From: DASZVB01 sp035545855
GTDB taxonomy: Bacteria > Myxococcota_A > Polyangia > Polyangiales > Polyangiaceae
Assembly: GCA_035545855.1 (NCBI GenBank)
Contig: DASZXK010000053.1
Span: forward strand, 29,706 to 93,705
Direction of reading: 5' to 3'
DNA: 64,000 nucleotides
The notes under the pieces are model-generated. The model was not told the origin of the DNA. It saw only the letters and a list, made by a program, of their open reading frames with translations, and ran no database searches. Positions 43,102-51,307 of the stretch are shown here, in pieces. The position numbers were made by a program, and so were the translations under genes. Each line of letters opens with the position of its first letter. The first letter of the stretch is position 1.

Positions 43102-43908
43102 TCAGCGTTTACGGCAGACGACCAGGGCGTCGTCCAGGACGTAAACGGGGCGTGAAGCGTCGCCCCGACACAGGTAGGGAACTCGCGACACGGATTCGAG
43201 CTCGAGCCCCAGGGGCGACAAGACGTCGCAGATCAAACGGGTGACCGAGCGCTCCCAAGAATCCCGGGTGATGGGCAGCCGCTCTTCCGGCTCGCCGGAG
43301 GTGGTTCCCCGGTACACGAACGGATCGAAAGGAAACGGGGTCGCGAGGACGAGCCGGCCACCCGGCGAGAGGCCGGTCTGGACGCGCTCGAGCAGGGTCT
43401 GGGGCTTTGCGCACCGGTCGATCACGTTCAGACAACTGACCAAGTCGTAGGTCGGGTCTGGAACGCCCCGCTCGGCCAGATCCGCCTCGAAACAGCGAAA
43501 CCCCTGGGCGCGCAGTTTGTTCGCCATGACCCGCGACGTCTCCGTCGTGACCGTCTCGGCGAGCAAGGGCGATAGGGTCTTCGTGACCTCGCCGGCGCCG
43601 GCGCCCACGTCGAGATGCCGCCCGAGCCGGTCTCCGAGGAGGGTCCGCCACTGCGAGGTCCCGAGCAGGTGCATCGGATACATGTCGAGCATGCCGTTCG
43701 CGTCGAAGTCGGACACGAACGTCCGGAGGACCCGGTGCATCGCCGTCTTGGCGCGGCCCGGCCGTGTGGCGAGCGCCCGCCTGAGGAACTCCGCGCCCTC
43801 GTCCCCCAGATCGAGCCGGACGAACCGGGACCGGATCTCCCGGGGGAGCGCGCTCTCGTCGCAATCGTAGGTGAGCGTCGCTCGGATCTCTTCCTCCGAG
43901 ATCGTCAT
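43102..43908 (-). CDS. METTL9/DREV-type SAM methyltransferase
   Basis: A 268-residue protein that closely follows the eukaryotic METTL9 (DREV) pattern. The SAM site is HLDVGAGAGEVT (D100-E107), then TETS, the family signature DLVSCLNVIDRC (N161-C166), PFPFDPFVY (191-199), RVPYLCRGD (242-250) and the terminal YVLDDALVV (256-264). In animals METTL9 makes 1-methylhistidine in HxH motifs; whether that holds here is unknown. The start ATG 43908 overlaps the GMC gene by 4 bp (ATGA), so it is the last gene of a three-gene operon. Confidence 0.85.
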   Translation of the reverse strand: MTISEEEIRATLTYDCDESALPREIRSRFVRLDLGDEGAEFLRRALATRPGRAKTAMHRVLRTFVSDFDANGMLDMYPMHLLGTSQWRTLLGDRLGRHLDVGAGAGEVTKTLSPLLAETVTTETSRVMANKLRAQGFRCFEADLAERGVPDPTYDLVSCLNVIDRCAKPQTLLERVQTGLSPGGRLVLATPFPFDPFVYRGTTSGEPEERLPITRDSWERSVTRLICDVLSPLGLELESVSRVPYLCRGDASRPVYVLDDALVVCRKR

Positions 43909-45431
43909 GACGGGTGCAAGAGCGGCGTGTCGCGGAGCTTCCACGCGATCCGCGTCGCCATCGCCATGATCGTCTCTTGCGGGTTCACGCCGAGGCTCGT
44001 CGGAACGACGCTCCCGTCGGCGACGTACAGCCCGTCGAGCTCGTAGCACTTTCCCGCCGGATCGACGACGGCGTGCTCGGGGGAGACGCCCATCCGGGCG
44101 CTGCCGAGGGGGTGCTGCGAGGAACATTCGAGCCGGCGACGCGGAACGCGGTCCAGATCGAGACGCCGGAGGGCGTCGGCGTCCACCGGACCGAGGCCGA
44201 GGATCGGTAGGAAGACCTCGCGGGCGCCCGCCGCGAAGAACGTCTCGGCGAGACGGCGAAGGATCTTCGACGTCGCGTCGCTGTCCTCCGGGGAGAGGCG
44301 ATAGGTGAGCACGCGGTGGCCGAAGAGACTCGTCACCCGTCCGCCGCCGTCGTCGTGGACCATGCCCCCGAACACGGCGAGGTGCGGAATGAGCTCCGCC
44401 CGCGCGCCCTGGTCGTCCGCGATGCCCGGCATGGTCGCCGCGAGGACGCCGGGAGGGACGAACATCCCCGTGAAGATGATCCTCTCGTGCTCGAAGGCGT
44501 CCGAGTAGGCCGCCTGAAGGGCACCCTTCCAGCCTTCGACGGGCTCGTCGAAGCGAGCCATGACGCGGAAGCTCGGGTGGAGGGTGAGGTTCCGCCCCAC
44601 CTGCCCGGACTGCTTGCCGACGCCGGCACGTTCGAGGAGGAGCGGGGTGCAGTAGGCGCCGGCCGCGAGCACGACCCGCTTCGCGTGGATCGTGAACCTA
44701 CCCGAGGGAGCCCGGTTCTCGCCGTTCCGGATGCGGCCCGAGACTCCCTTCACCGTCGCGCCGCGAAGCACGAGCCGCTCCACGTGGAAATCGGCGAGCA
44801 CGGTGGCTCCCGCGGCCGTGGCGCGCTTCAGGTACGTGAGATCGACGCTCTGCTTCGCGCCCTCGGGGCAGCCGAAGTTGCACCGTCCGCAGCCGTGACA
44901 GTCCTTCGTGTTGCGGCGAATGGGCGACACGGGGCGACCGAGCCGCTCGGCCCCGAGTGCGAACAGCTTCGTCGAGCGGGACCGCATGGACTCGGGCACC
45001 TCTTCCACGTGGACGGCGCGCTCGACGTCGTCGAAGTAGGCCTCCATCTCGCGCGGAGCGAGCTCGCGGAGTCCGAAGTCTTTCGCCCAGTGGTCGAGCA
45101 CGGAGTCCGGCGTGCGGAAGCAGACGCCGCCCGTCAGCACGGACGAGCCGCCCACGCACTCTCCCATCATGACGTTGATGACGGGACTGTTGCCGATGCC
45201 GACGGCCATCGTGAGTCCGCCGTCCCGCCAGAGATGCCGGAGCGTCTCGCTCGGACGCATCTTGCCGTATCGCTCGGCCGAGACGTGCGGCCCTTCCTCG
45301 AGCACGATGACCCGGCGCCCCGCCTCCGCGAGGTGCGCGGCCACGACCGCGCCGCCCGCGCCGGAGCCCACGACCACGACGTCCGCGGATTCCTCGAAGT
45401 CGCGGTCGAGCCTGCTTCCGTCGACGATCAC
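43905..45431 (-). CDS. GMC oxidoreductase with a ferredoxin-type Cys motif
   Basis: FAD-dependent oxidoreductase of 508 residues. The dinucleotide motif is VVVGSGAGGAVVA (19-31), the active-site region SSQHPLGSARMG and the end NPQETIMAMATRIAWKL. An insert carries C178-x2-C181-x2-C184-x3-C188-P, a classical [4Fe-4S] pattern; fatty alcohol oxidases of this family have a similar but shorter Cys-rich motif followed by KQ. The start GTG 45431 overlaps the stop of the upstream gene (GTGA). Substrate unknown, perhaps a long-chain alcohol or sterol. Confidence 0.88.
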   Translation of the reverse strand: MIVDGSRLDRDFEESADVVVVGSGAGGAVVAAHLAEAGRRVIVLEEGPHVSAERYGKMRPSETLRHLWRDGGLTMAVGIGNSPVINVMMGECVGGSSVLTGGVCFRTPDSVLDHWAKDFGLRELAPREMEAYFDDVERAVHVEEVPESMRSRSTKLFALGAERLGRPVSPIRRNTKDCHGCGRCNFGCPEGAKQSVDLTYLKRATAAGATVLADFHVERLVLRGATVKGVSGRIRNGENRAPSGRFTIHAKRVVLAAGAYCTPLLLERAGVGKQSGQVGRNLTLHPSFRVMARFDEPVEGWKGALQAAYSDAFEHERIIFTGMFVPPGVLAATMPGIADDQGARAELIPHLAVFGGMVHDDGGGRVTSLFGHRVLTYRLSPEDSDATSKILRRLAETFFAAGAREVFLPILGLGPVDADALRRLDLDRVPRRRLECSSQHPLGSARMGVSPEHAVVDPAGKCYELDGLYVADGSVVPTSLGVNPQETIMAMATRIAWKLRDTPLLHPS

Positions 45432-45967
45432 GGCGCGCGCTCCCCGCGGGCGAGCCGCGAGCTCGGGACGAGGCACAGGCCGTCGAACCCGACCTCTCGC
45501 GCCGCATCCGGATTTTCGTAGTAGAGGAGACAGAGCATCGCCTTCACGGCGAGGAGCGGCTCACCGAAGCGCTCCTCCAGGCGCACCAGGGCTCGCACCC
45601 GCTCGGGCAAAGGGAGAGAAGAGACCGTCGAGAGCCGCCCGACGAAGAGGGGGGCGAGCCACGCGACGAGCCACACCATGAGCGTGAGGACGTTCCGCGT
45701 GCGCGCTCCGGACCGGGCCATGTAGTCCTCGAGGTCTCGAGCGAGGAAGTCCATGCGCTCGGCAGCGGGAGGCGCGCCCGCTCTGGAAAAGACGGCTTCC
45801 GCGATCGCGATCGCGGCCCGAATCGTGCGCGCCGAGACGATGGGTCGCCCATCCGCGTGTCGGAGGGGGAACCGATCGATCGACCGGATCTCGGGCCTTT
45901 CGCTGTCGTCGCTCACGGAGCCGGGGGCGAGCGTGCCGCGGAGGCTCCCTCCCCACAAGAGCGCCAT
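45428..45967 (-). CDS. Small accessory protein of the GMC oxidoreductase
   Basis: A 179-residue mostly helical protein with one hydrophobic segment (VLTLMVWLVAWLAPLFVG) and the C-terminal AVKAMLCLLYYENPDAAREV, a pattern seen in small partner subunits and N-terminal regions near GMC/fatty-alcohol oxidases. It may anchor the oxidoreductase to the membrane. ATG 45967 has GGAGA upstream; GTG 45916 is an alternative. It is the first gene of the operon and starts only 19 bp from a divergent gene. Confidence 0.7.
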   Translation of the reverse strand: MALLWGGSLRGTLAPGSVSDDSERPEIRSIDRFPLRHADGRPIVSARTIRAAIAIAEAVFSRAGAPPAAERMDFLARDLEDYMARSGARTRNVLTLMVWLVAWLAPLFVGRLSTVSSLPLPERVRALVRLEERFGEPLLAVKAMLCLLYYENPDAAREVGFDGLCLVPSSRLARGERAP

Positions 45968-45986
45968 CGGCTATCTTCTCCGGCAG

Positions 45987-46598
45987 ATGTCGTTTCTCCG
46001 CTCGAGCGGCCGAGTGCTTCGTGCCCCGACCCTGGGCGCCGTCCTTTTCGGCCACCTCGTGGTCGCGCTGGCCGCGATCGGTCGCGCGGCGGAACCGGCG
46101 CGGACTTCGGCCGACGCGGGGACCGCCCCCGCCGCGCCGCCGGACAACTCCGTTCGTCCCCCTCTCGAGAGCGAGGAGCTCACGGCGAGCGCCCGCTCCC
46201 TCTTCGAGGCCGTCGTCCGCGACGACGCGACCATCGCCGAGCCGTTCTTCTTCCCGAGGGAACCGTTCCTCGTCCTGAAGGACGTCGCGGACCCCGACAA
46301 GTACCACCGTGAGCTCGTCCGCGCGTTCCGCCACGACGTCCACGAGCTGCACTCGAAGCGCCGGACCTGGGAGGGCGCCGAGTTCGTCTCCTTCGAGCTC
46401 GGGACGCCGCCCCGCTGGGTGAAGCCGGGCGACGAATGGAACAAGATCGGCTACTTCCGAACCCTGGACGGGAGAGTCCGCTACACCTTCAAGGGAAAGG
46501 AGCGAGAGCTCCGGGTCCGCACGATCATCTCGTGGAACGGCCGGTGGTACGTGACGCACTTGCTCCCCTTGCGCGCTCCGGCGAGGAAGGCCGGGTGA
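45987..46598 (+). CDS. Exported protein, function unknown
   Basis: A 203-residue protein with a signal-peptide-like N-terminus (LGAVLFGHLVVALAAIGRAA). The mature part ends in beta strands (RVRYTFKGKERELRVRTIIS, NGRWYVTHLLPL). I know no homologous family. ATG 45987 is 19 bp from the divergent accessory gene and lacks a clear ribosome site; GTG 46014 is an alternative. sodB follows 79 bp later. Confidence 0.65.
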   Translation: MSFLRSSGRVLRAPTLGAVLFGHLVVALAAIGRAAEPARTSADAGTAPAAPPDNSVRPPLESEELTASARSLFEAVVRDDATIAEPFFFPREPFLVLKDVADPDKYHRELVRAFRHDVHELHSKRRTWEGAEFVSFELGTPPRWVKPGDEWNKIGYFRTLDGRVRYTFKGKERELRVRTIISWNGRWYVTHLLPLRAPARKAG

Positions 46599-46677
46599 GC
46601 CCATTGCGCGAAAAAGCTGCGCTTCCTATACTCCTCGCCCCGCAAGGCTCGCCGAGCGAGTCGAGAAGGAGTCGATC

Positions 46678-47262
46678 ATGAATTTCGAGGTTGCCCCGCT
46701 CCCGTACGCAAAAGACGCGCTCGCGCCGGTGATGTCCCCGGAGACGTTCGAGTATCACTACGAGAAGCATCACAAGACGTACATGACGAAGCTGAAGGGG
46801 CTGATCGAGGGAAAGCCGGAAGCCGGTAAGACCCTCGAAGAGGTCGTGAAGAGCTCGTCCGGCGGCGTGTTCAACAACGCCGCGCAGGTCTGGAACCACA
46901 CCTTCTTCTGGGAGAGCCTGAAGCCCGGTGGCGGCGGCGCTCCGAAGGGTGGAGAGGTCGCCGATCTCATCAACCGCGACTTCGGAGGCTTCGACAAGTT
47001 CCGTGAGGCCTGGAAGACGGAAGGCATGAACCGCTTCGGCTCCGGCTGGGTGTGGCTCGTGCTGGAAGGCGGCAAGGGCAAGATCGTGACGACGCCGAAC
47101 GCCGAGACGCCGCTCACGACGAGCGCGAAGCCGCTCCTCACGTGCGACGTCTGGGAGCACGCCTACTACATCGACTATCGCAACAAGCGGGACGGCTTTC
47201 TGGAAGCGTTCACGGACAAACTCCTGAACTGGGACTTCGTCGCGAAGAACCTCAAGGGCTGA
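46678..47262 (+). CDS. sodB: Superoxide dismutase, Fe/Mn family
   Basis: Detoxifies superoxide in the cytoplasm. The four metal ligands are present: H27, H74, D157 and H161 (DVWEHAYYIDYRNKR). The AQVWNHTFFWESL segment with Gln69-70 region is closer to iron-type enzymes, though metal choice cannot be settled. The 194 residues are standard. The start has GAAGGAG 8 bases upstream. Terminator-like stems follow the stop codon. Confidence 0.96.
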   Translation: MNFEVAPLPYAKDALAPVMSPETFEYHYEKHHKTYMTKLKGLIEGKPEAGKTLEEVVKSSSGGVFNNAAQVWNHTFFWESLKPGGGGAPKGGEVADLINRDFGGFDKFREAWKTEGMNRFGSGWVWLVLEGGKGKIVTTPNAETPLTTSAKPLLTCDVWEHAYYIDYRNKRDGFLEAFTDKLLNWDFVAKNLKG

Positions 47263-47281
47263 AGGAACTCGCGTTCCTCGT

Positions 47282-47312
47282 GCGGGCGGCGGCCTTCCGG
47301 GCCTCCGCCCGC
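47282..47312. terminator. Bidirectional terminator between sodB and ctaA
   Basis: An imperfect hairpin: GCGGGCGG pairs with CCGCCCGC, one C/T mismatch follows, then GGCC pairs with GGCC around a 5-base loop. It fills the 52-bp gap between two convergent genes, and an additional small stem AGGAAC/GTTCCT lies at 47263-47278. There is no T run, so the effect may depend on direction. Confidence 0.55.
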
Positions 47313-47314
47313 GG

Positions 47315-48307
47315 TCATTTCGAAGCGACGGGTTCGGCGTTCCGGACGCGGGCGACCTCGGCGGCGAGCAAGACGAGCGAGAGCCAGAGCGCCGTCGCGA
47401 TGCCGAGATGCAGGACTTGCACGTACCCCGGCGCGGACAAGAGAACGTTCAGCACGCCGGCGGCGAGCTGGACGCCGAGGACGACGAGGACCCGCCCCGT
47501 CGCCCGCGTCACGCTCGCGACGCGAACGTCGGTCCGGATGCGGTGGACGGACGAGAACACGAGGACCGCGACCGTGAACGCGACGAGCGGGTGCACCGCA
47601 CGGCCTCGCTCGAGGAACGTCGCCGTCGCGCTCTGGTCCGCGGCGAGGCGAAGCGCGAGCGACCGGGTCGTCTCGACGGGGTAGAGCGTGTCTCCGAGGG
47701 CCGTGATGGCGCCGGTGATCGAGACCACGAGCGTGCCGGCGAGGGCGAGGACGACGCGCCCCACGGACGGCCGCCGGACGTCGAACGTCGGTGCGCGTTC
47801 GCCCCTCGCGAGGACCGCCGTGAGCAGGATGGCGCCCATGAGGAAGCTCGTGTTCACGAGATGGACCGCCATCACGACGGCGCGGGCGACCGACGTGTTG
47901 TGCCCGACGAGCCGGAGGAGGACGAGGGCGGCTCCGACCGCGGACTCCGTGACCATGAGCGCGCCGCTCGCCGTCGCCGCGACGCGGACGGGGTGCCCGG
48001 CGCGAAACGTCCTGAACGACAGGAAAACGAGCACGCCGACGAGGACCGCCGAGAGACCCGACGTGAGGCGATGCGAGAGCTCGATCAGCGTCTCCACCGT
48101 CTTCGGCAGGTGCACGAGCTCGCCCTGACACGTCGGCCAGTGCTGCCCGCAGCCCGCGCCCGAGCCGGTGATGCGCACCACGGCGCCGAAGAGGATGACG
48201 AACAGCGTGTAGGCGAGCACGCCGGTCGCGAACCGGGCCACGCGCGCCGGCCCCGTCGTGCCGTCGGCGGGCGAGTCAGCGAGACGGGAATCCGTCGCGG
48301 TCGTCAT
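47315..48307 (-). CDS. ctaA: Heme A synthase (COX15/CtaA)
   Basis: Membrane protein that oxidises the heme o methyl group to make heme A for cytochrome oxidase. It has eight hydrophobic segments. Heme ligands appear in ELSHRLTSG and in VHPLVAF, VLHLGIA. The VRITGSGAGCGQHWPTC loop with its Cys pair is characteristic. The length is 330 residues. ctaB and cytochrome oxidase genes are not in the window. It converges with sodB. Confidence 0.92.
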   Translation of the reverse strand: MTTATDSRLADSPADGTTGPARVARFATGVLAYTLFVILFGAVVRITGSGAGCGQHWPTCQGELVHLPKTVETLIELSHRLTSGLSAVLVGVLVFLSFRTFRAGHPVRVAATASGALMVTESAVGAALVLLRLVGHNTSVARAVVMAVHLVNTSFLMGAILLTAVLARGERAPTFDVRRPSVGRVVLALAGTLVVSITGAITALGDTLYPVETTRSLALRLAADQSATATFLERGRAVHPLVAFTVAVLVFSSVHRIRTDVRVASVTRATGRVLVVLGVQLAAGVLNVLLSAPGYVQVLHLGIATALWLSLVLLAAEVARVRNAEPVASK

Positions 48308-48468
48308 CGGTTCGGGACTCTACGCGCCATGTTTCGCCCGTGCCACGTCGGCGGTTTCCGGTCGTGGCCCCGCTCGTTTCCACTTGAAAATCAGGGTGAT
48401 CGGCGCAGGTCCGAGCGCCATTCGGGTTGCGAAGTCGAACCCCGGACACTAGGATCCGGACTCGTCTC

Positions 48469-48789
48469 GTGACGGCATTGTTTCGCATCGCTCTCCTCTT
48501 CATCGCAGTGGTGCTCGCCGCGCCGCTGCGATTTGCGACGTGCGTGAGCAGTGACACGGTGTCCGACGACGATCGCGCCCTCGCCGCATCCGGAATCCTC
48601 GACGACGACGATTCCATGTCGGAGCGCGCCCCTGGCGAGGAGTTCTCCGAGTTCACGTGGCGCGCGGCGAACGTCGAGCCCGGGGCCTTCGGCGCCGCGC
48701 CGCTCGCCGTTCTCCTGACGTACTCCGAGTCCGGGCTCGGCGCCGCGAGCGGCGTCCCCGACGACCTGTTCCGTCCTCCGCGCGCGTAG
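48469..48789 (+). CDS. Small acidic exported protein before the metal efflux operon
   Basis: A 106-residue protein with a hydrophobic N-terminus (TALFRIALLFIAVVLAAPL), one Cys and acidic stretches (DTVSDDDRAL, LDDDDS). It ends PDDLFRPPRA. It lies 80 bp before czcC on the same strand, the place where small CzcI-like periplasmic proteins occur in some metal-efflux operons. The similarity is positional only. GTG 48469 is preferred; a TTG at 48427 is in frame. Confidence 0.55.
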   Translation: MTALFRIALLFIAVVLAAPLRFATCVSSDTVSDDDRALAASGILDDDDSMSERAPGEEFSEFTWRAANVEPGAFGAAPLAVLLTYSESGLGAASGVPDDLFRPPRA

Positions 48790-48869
48790 GCCGTTCGTTT
48801 CCGCGTGTTTTCGCGTCCGGCGTGTTCGTCCGGGTGCGGCGGTGTCCATCGAACTGGCGTGGAGGATCC

Positions 48870-50123
48870 ATGCGCCCCGTTTGTTTGTTCGTGTTTGCGT
48901 TGTGCTCGTCGGTCGCATTCGGTGTGCGAGCCGAGGAACGGAAGAATTCGGTTTCATTGAGCCTGGAGGCGGCCCTCGCCCGGGCCGAAGAGAAGAGCCC
49001 GATCGTGCGACGGGCAAAGGGCAACCTCCGGGTCGCCGAGAGCGCCCGCGTCGGGGCGGGCCTCGCCATGCCGACGAACCCGCTCCTGTCGTTCGCGCTC
49101 GGTCGGCGAGCGGACCGGAGCTCGAGCGCGCCCGCGGCGGAGGGCTTCGAGTGGGGCCTCCACCTCGAGCAGTCCTTCGAGATTGGCGGTCAGCGGAGCG
49201 CGCGGCTCAGCGAGGCGGAGCGCGGCGTCGACGTGGCGCACGCGCAGGCGCGGCTCGCAGTCGCGGAGGCACGGGCCGAGGTCCGTGGCGCGTACGTCGG
49301 GTCGCAGCTCTTCCGCTCCCAGGTCGAGACGGCGAAGAAGCGCGAGGAGCTCGCCGGTCGCGTGCTCGAATCCGCCCGGGCGAAGATGGGCGCGGGGGCC
49401 GCATCCGACGTCGACGTGAACCTCGCCGAATCCGAGCGCGGCCGCGCCGAGCACGACCGCATCGAGGCGGAGATCGACGCCGCCGGCGAGGACGAGATGC
49501 TCCGCCTGCTCCTCGACTTCCCGGAAGACACCGGGCTCGAGTTGACGACCCCGCTCGGCTTCCCTCCGCTCGCGGACGACGTCCGGCGACTGGTCGAGGC
49601 GGCGAAGAAGCGGCGCCAGGATCTCCGGGCACTCCGCGCTACCGAGAGTCAGCTCGACGCGGCGCTCACCCGGTATCGTCGGGAGGCGATCCCGAACCCG
49701 ACGCTCTTCGGGGACGTCTCGCAGGCGCAGCCCGGGCAGACGTTCCTCGGCGGGGGAGCCTCGATGGCCGTCCCCGTGTTCCGGCGGAACCAGGGGCAGA
49801 TCGCGACGCTCTCCGCCGAAAAAGCGCGCATCGAGGACGAGCGCCGCATCGCCGATCGCGAGGTGACGCTCGAGGTCGTGCGCCTGCATCGCGCGCTCGC
49901 CCAGCGGCGGGACGAGGCACGGGTGTTCGCGGAGGACGTCGTCCCCGCCGCCGAAGAGAACCTCTCGCTCGTCACGGACGGCTGGCACGCCGGGAAATTC
50001 GACCTGTTCCGCGTCGTCCAGGCCGCCCGCGAAGCAGGTGAGGCGAGACGGAGACAGCTCGAGGTGATGGCCGCTCTCTGGCAAGTCGCGATCGATCTCG
50101 ATCGCGCGACGGGGGCCCCGTGA
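48870..50123 (+). CDS. czcC: Outer membrane efflux protein (TolC/CzcC family)
   Basis: Outer-membrane channel of a tripartite efflux pump. A signal peptide (RPVCLFVFALCSSVAFGVRA) precedes two repeats of long helices and strands typical of OEP proteins (SLEAALARAEEKSP; ATESQLDAALTRYRREAIPNP). The gene is followed at a 4-bp overlap (GTGA) by the adaptor and then the RND pump. ATG 48870 has GGAGGAT just upstream. The length of 417 residues is normal. Confidence 0.9.
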   Translation: MRPVCLFVFALCSSVAFGVRAEERKNSVSLSLEAALARAEEKSPIVRRAKGNLRVAESARVGAGLAMPTNPLLSFALGRRADRSSSAPAAEGFEWGLHLEQSFEIGGQRSARLSEAERGVDVAHAQARLAVAEARAEVRGAYVGSQLFRSQVETAKKREELAGRVLESARAKMGAGAASDVDVNLAESERGRAEHDRIEAEIDAAGEDEMLRLLLDFPEDTGLELTTPLGFPPLADDVRRLVEAAKKRRQDLRALRATESQLDAALTRYRREAIPNPTLFGDVSQAQPGQTFLGGGASMAVPVFRRNQGQIATLSAEKARIEDERRIADREVTLEVVRLHRALAQRRDEARVFAEDVVPAAEENLSLVTDGWHAGKFDLFRVVQAAREAGEARRRQLEVMAALWQVAIDLDRATGAP

Positions 50124-51304
50124 AGGTCGGGCTCCTGAAGTGGGGCGCCGCCGTGCTCGGCATCGCCGGTGCGATCCCGCTCGTCCTCCTCGCGCGCCGG
50201 CATCCGCCCGACGAGGCGATCCCGACCGCGGCTCGACCGGCGGCGCTCGGGGGAACGAAGAAGCTCGTCGTGCTCTCGCCCGCGGCGCTGAAGAAGAACC
50301 CGATCACCACGACCGGAGTGGTCGAGACGAAGATCGCGCCCGATCTCCAGGTCGTCGGGTCCGTCACCTACGACCAGGATCACTTCGCCGTCGTGGGCCC
50401 GCTGGTGCCCGGGCGTGTCGTCGCGCTCAAGGCCGCGGTGGGCGACCCCGTCAAGGCCGGTCAGGTTCTCGCGATCGTCGAGAGCGCGGAGGTGGGTGAG
50501 GCGCAGGCGGATCTTCTGTCCGCTCGGGCACGCGCCGGCGCCGCCGAGAAGAACGCGCTCCGCGAGGAGGAGCTGGCGAAGCGGAAGATCTCCTCCGAGC
50601 GCGAGCGGGAGGTGGCGGAGGCGCAGGCCGCCTCGGAATCCGCGGAGGTCCGCGCGGCCGTGGAACGGCTCCGCGCGTTCGGCGTCGGAACCGTGGACGT
50701 CGAAGCGCTCCAGAGCGGCAAGGGCGGCGGCGCGGGCCGCGTGCCGCTCCGGGCGCCCATCGACGGCACGGTCGTGAGCCGCAAGGTGACGCTCGGTCAG
50801 GCCGTCGAGCGGGCGACGGACGCGTTCGAGGTGGCGAACCTCGGCAAGCTCTGGGTCCTCCTCGACCTGTACGAGAAGGATCTTCGGAACGTACACGTCG
50901 GGCAAGACGTGGAGCTCCGGTCCGACGGCGCCCCCGGCGAGGTCTTCCGTGCTCGCGTCGGCTACGTGAACCCGCTCATCGACGAGCGAACTCGTACGGC
51001 GGGCGTTCGCATCGAGATCGAGCACTTCGACGGGCGTCTCCGTCCCGGCCAGTTCGTCACGGCGCGTCTCGTCGGCGATCAGCGCCACGCTCCGGATGAC
51101 GTCCTCGCCGTACCGCGCAAGGCGGTCCAGAGCGTGGACGGAAAGAGCATCCTGTTCCGGCGTGCCGGAGCCGGGTTCGAGGCGGTCCCCGTCGAGATCG
51201 GCGCTTCCAGCGGCGAGCTCGTGGAGATCCGGAGCGGCGTCGTCGCCGGTGACGAGGTCGCCGTCGAGGGTGCATTCCTCCTGAAGAGCGAGCTCTTGAG
51301 ATAG
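50120..51304 (+). CDS. czcB: RND efflux periplasmic adaptor (CzcB/CusB type)
   Basis: Membrane-fusion protein that links the RND pump to the outer-membrane channel. One N-terminal membrane segment (VLGIAGAIPLVLLA), lipoyl-like half-motifs (GRVVALKAAVGDPVKAGQVL, RAPIDGTVVSRKVTLGQAV), a helical hairpin between them, and the beta-barrel region (LDLYEKDLRNVHVGQDVE). 394 residues. It lacks His/Met-rich metal-binding ends. It overlaps czcC by 4 bp and is 3 bp from czcA. Confidence 0.92.
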   Translation: MKVGLLKWGAAVLGIAGAIPLVLLARRHPPDEAIPTAARPAALGGTKKLVVLSPAALKKNPITTTGVVETKIAPDLQVVGSVTYDQDHFAVVGPLVPGRVVALKAAVGDPVKAGQVLAIVESAEVGEAQADLLSARARAGAAEKNALREEELAKRKISSEREREVAEAQAASESAEVRAAVERLRAFGVGTVDVEALQSGKGGGAGRVPLRAPIDGTVVSRKVTLGQAVERATDAFEVANLGKLWVLLDLYEKDLRNVHVGQDVELRSDGAPGEVFRARVGYVNPLIDERTRTAGVRIEIEHFDGRLRPGQFVTARLVGDQRHAPDDVLAVPRKAVQSVDGKSILFRRAGAGFEAVPVEIGASSGELVEIRSGVVAGDEVAVEGAFLLKSELLR

Positions 51305-51307
51305 CCG

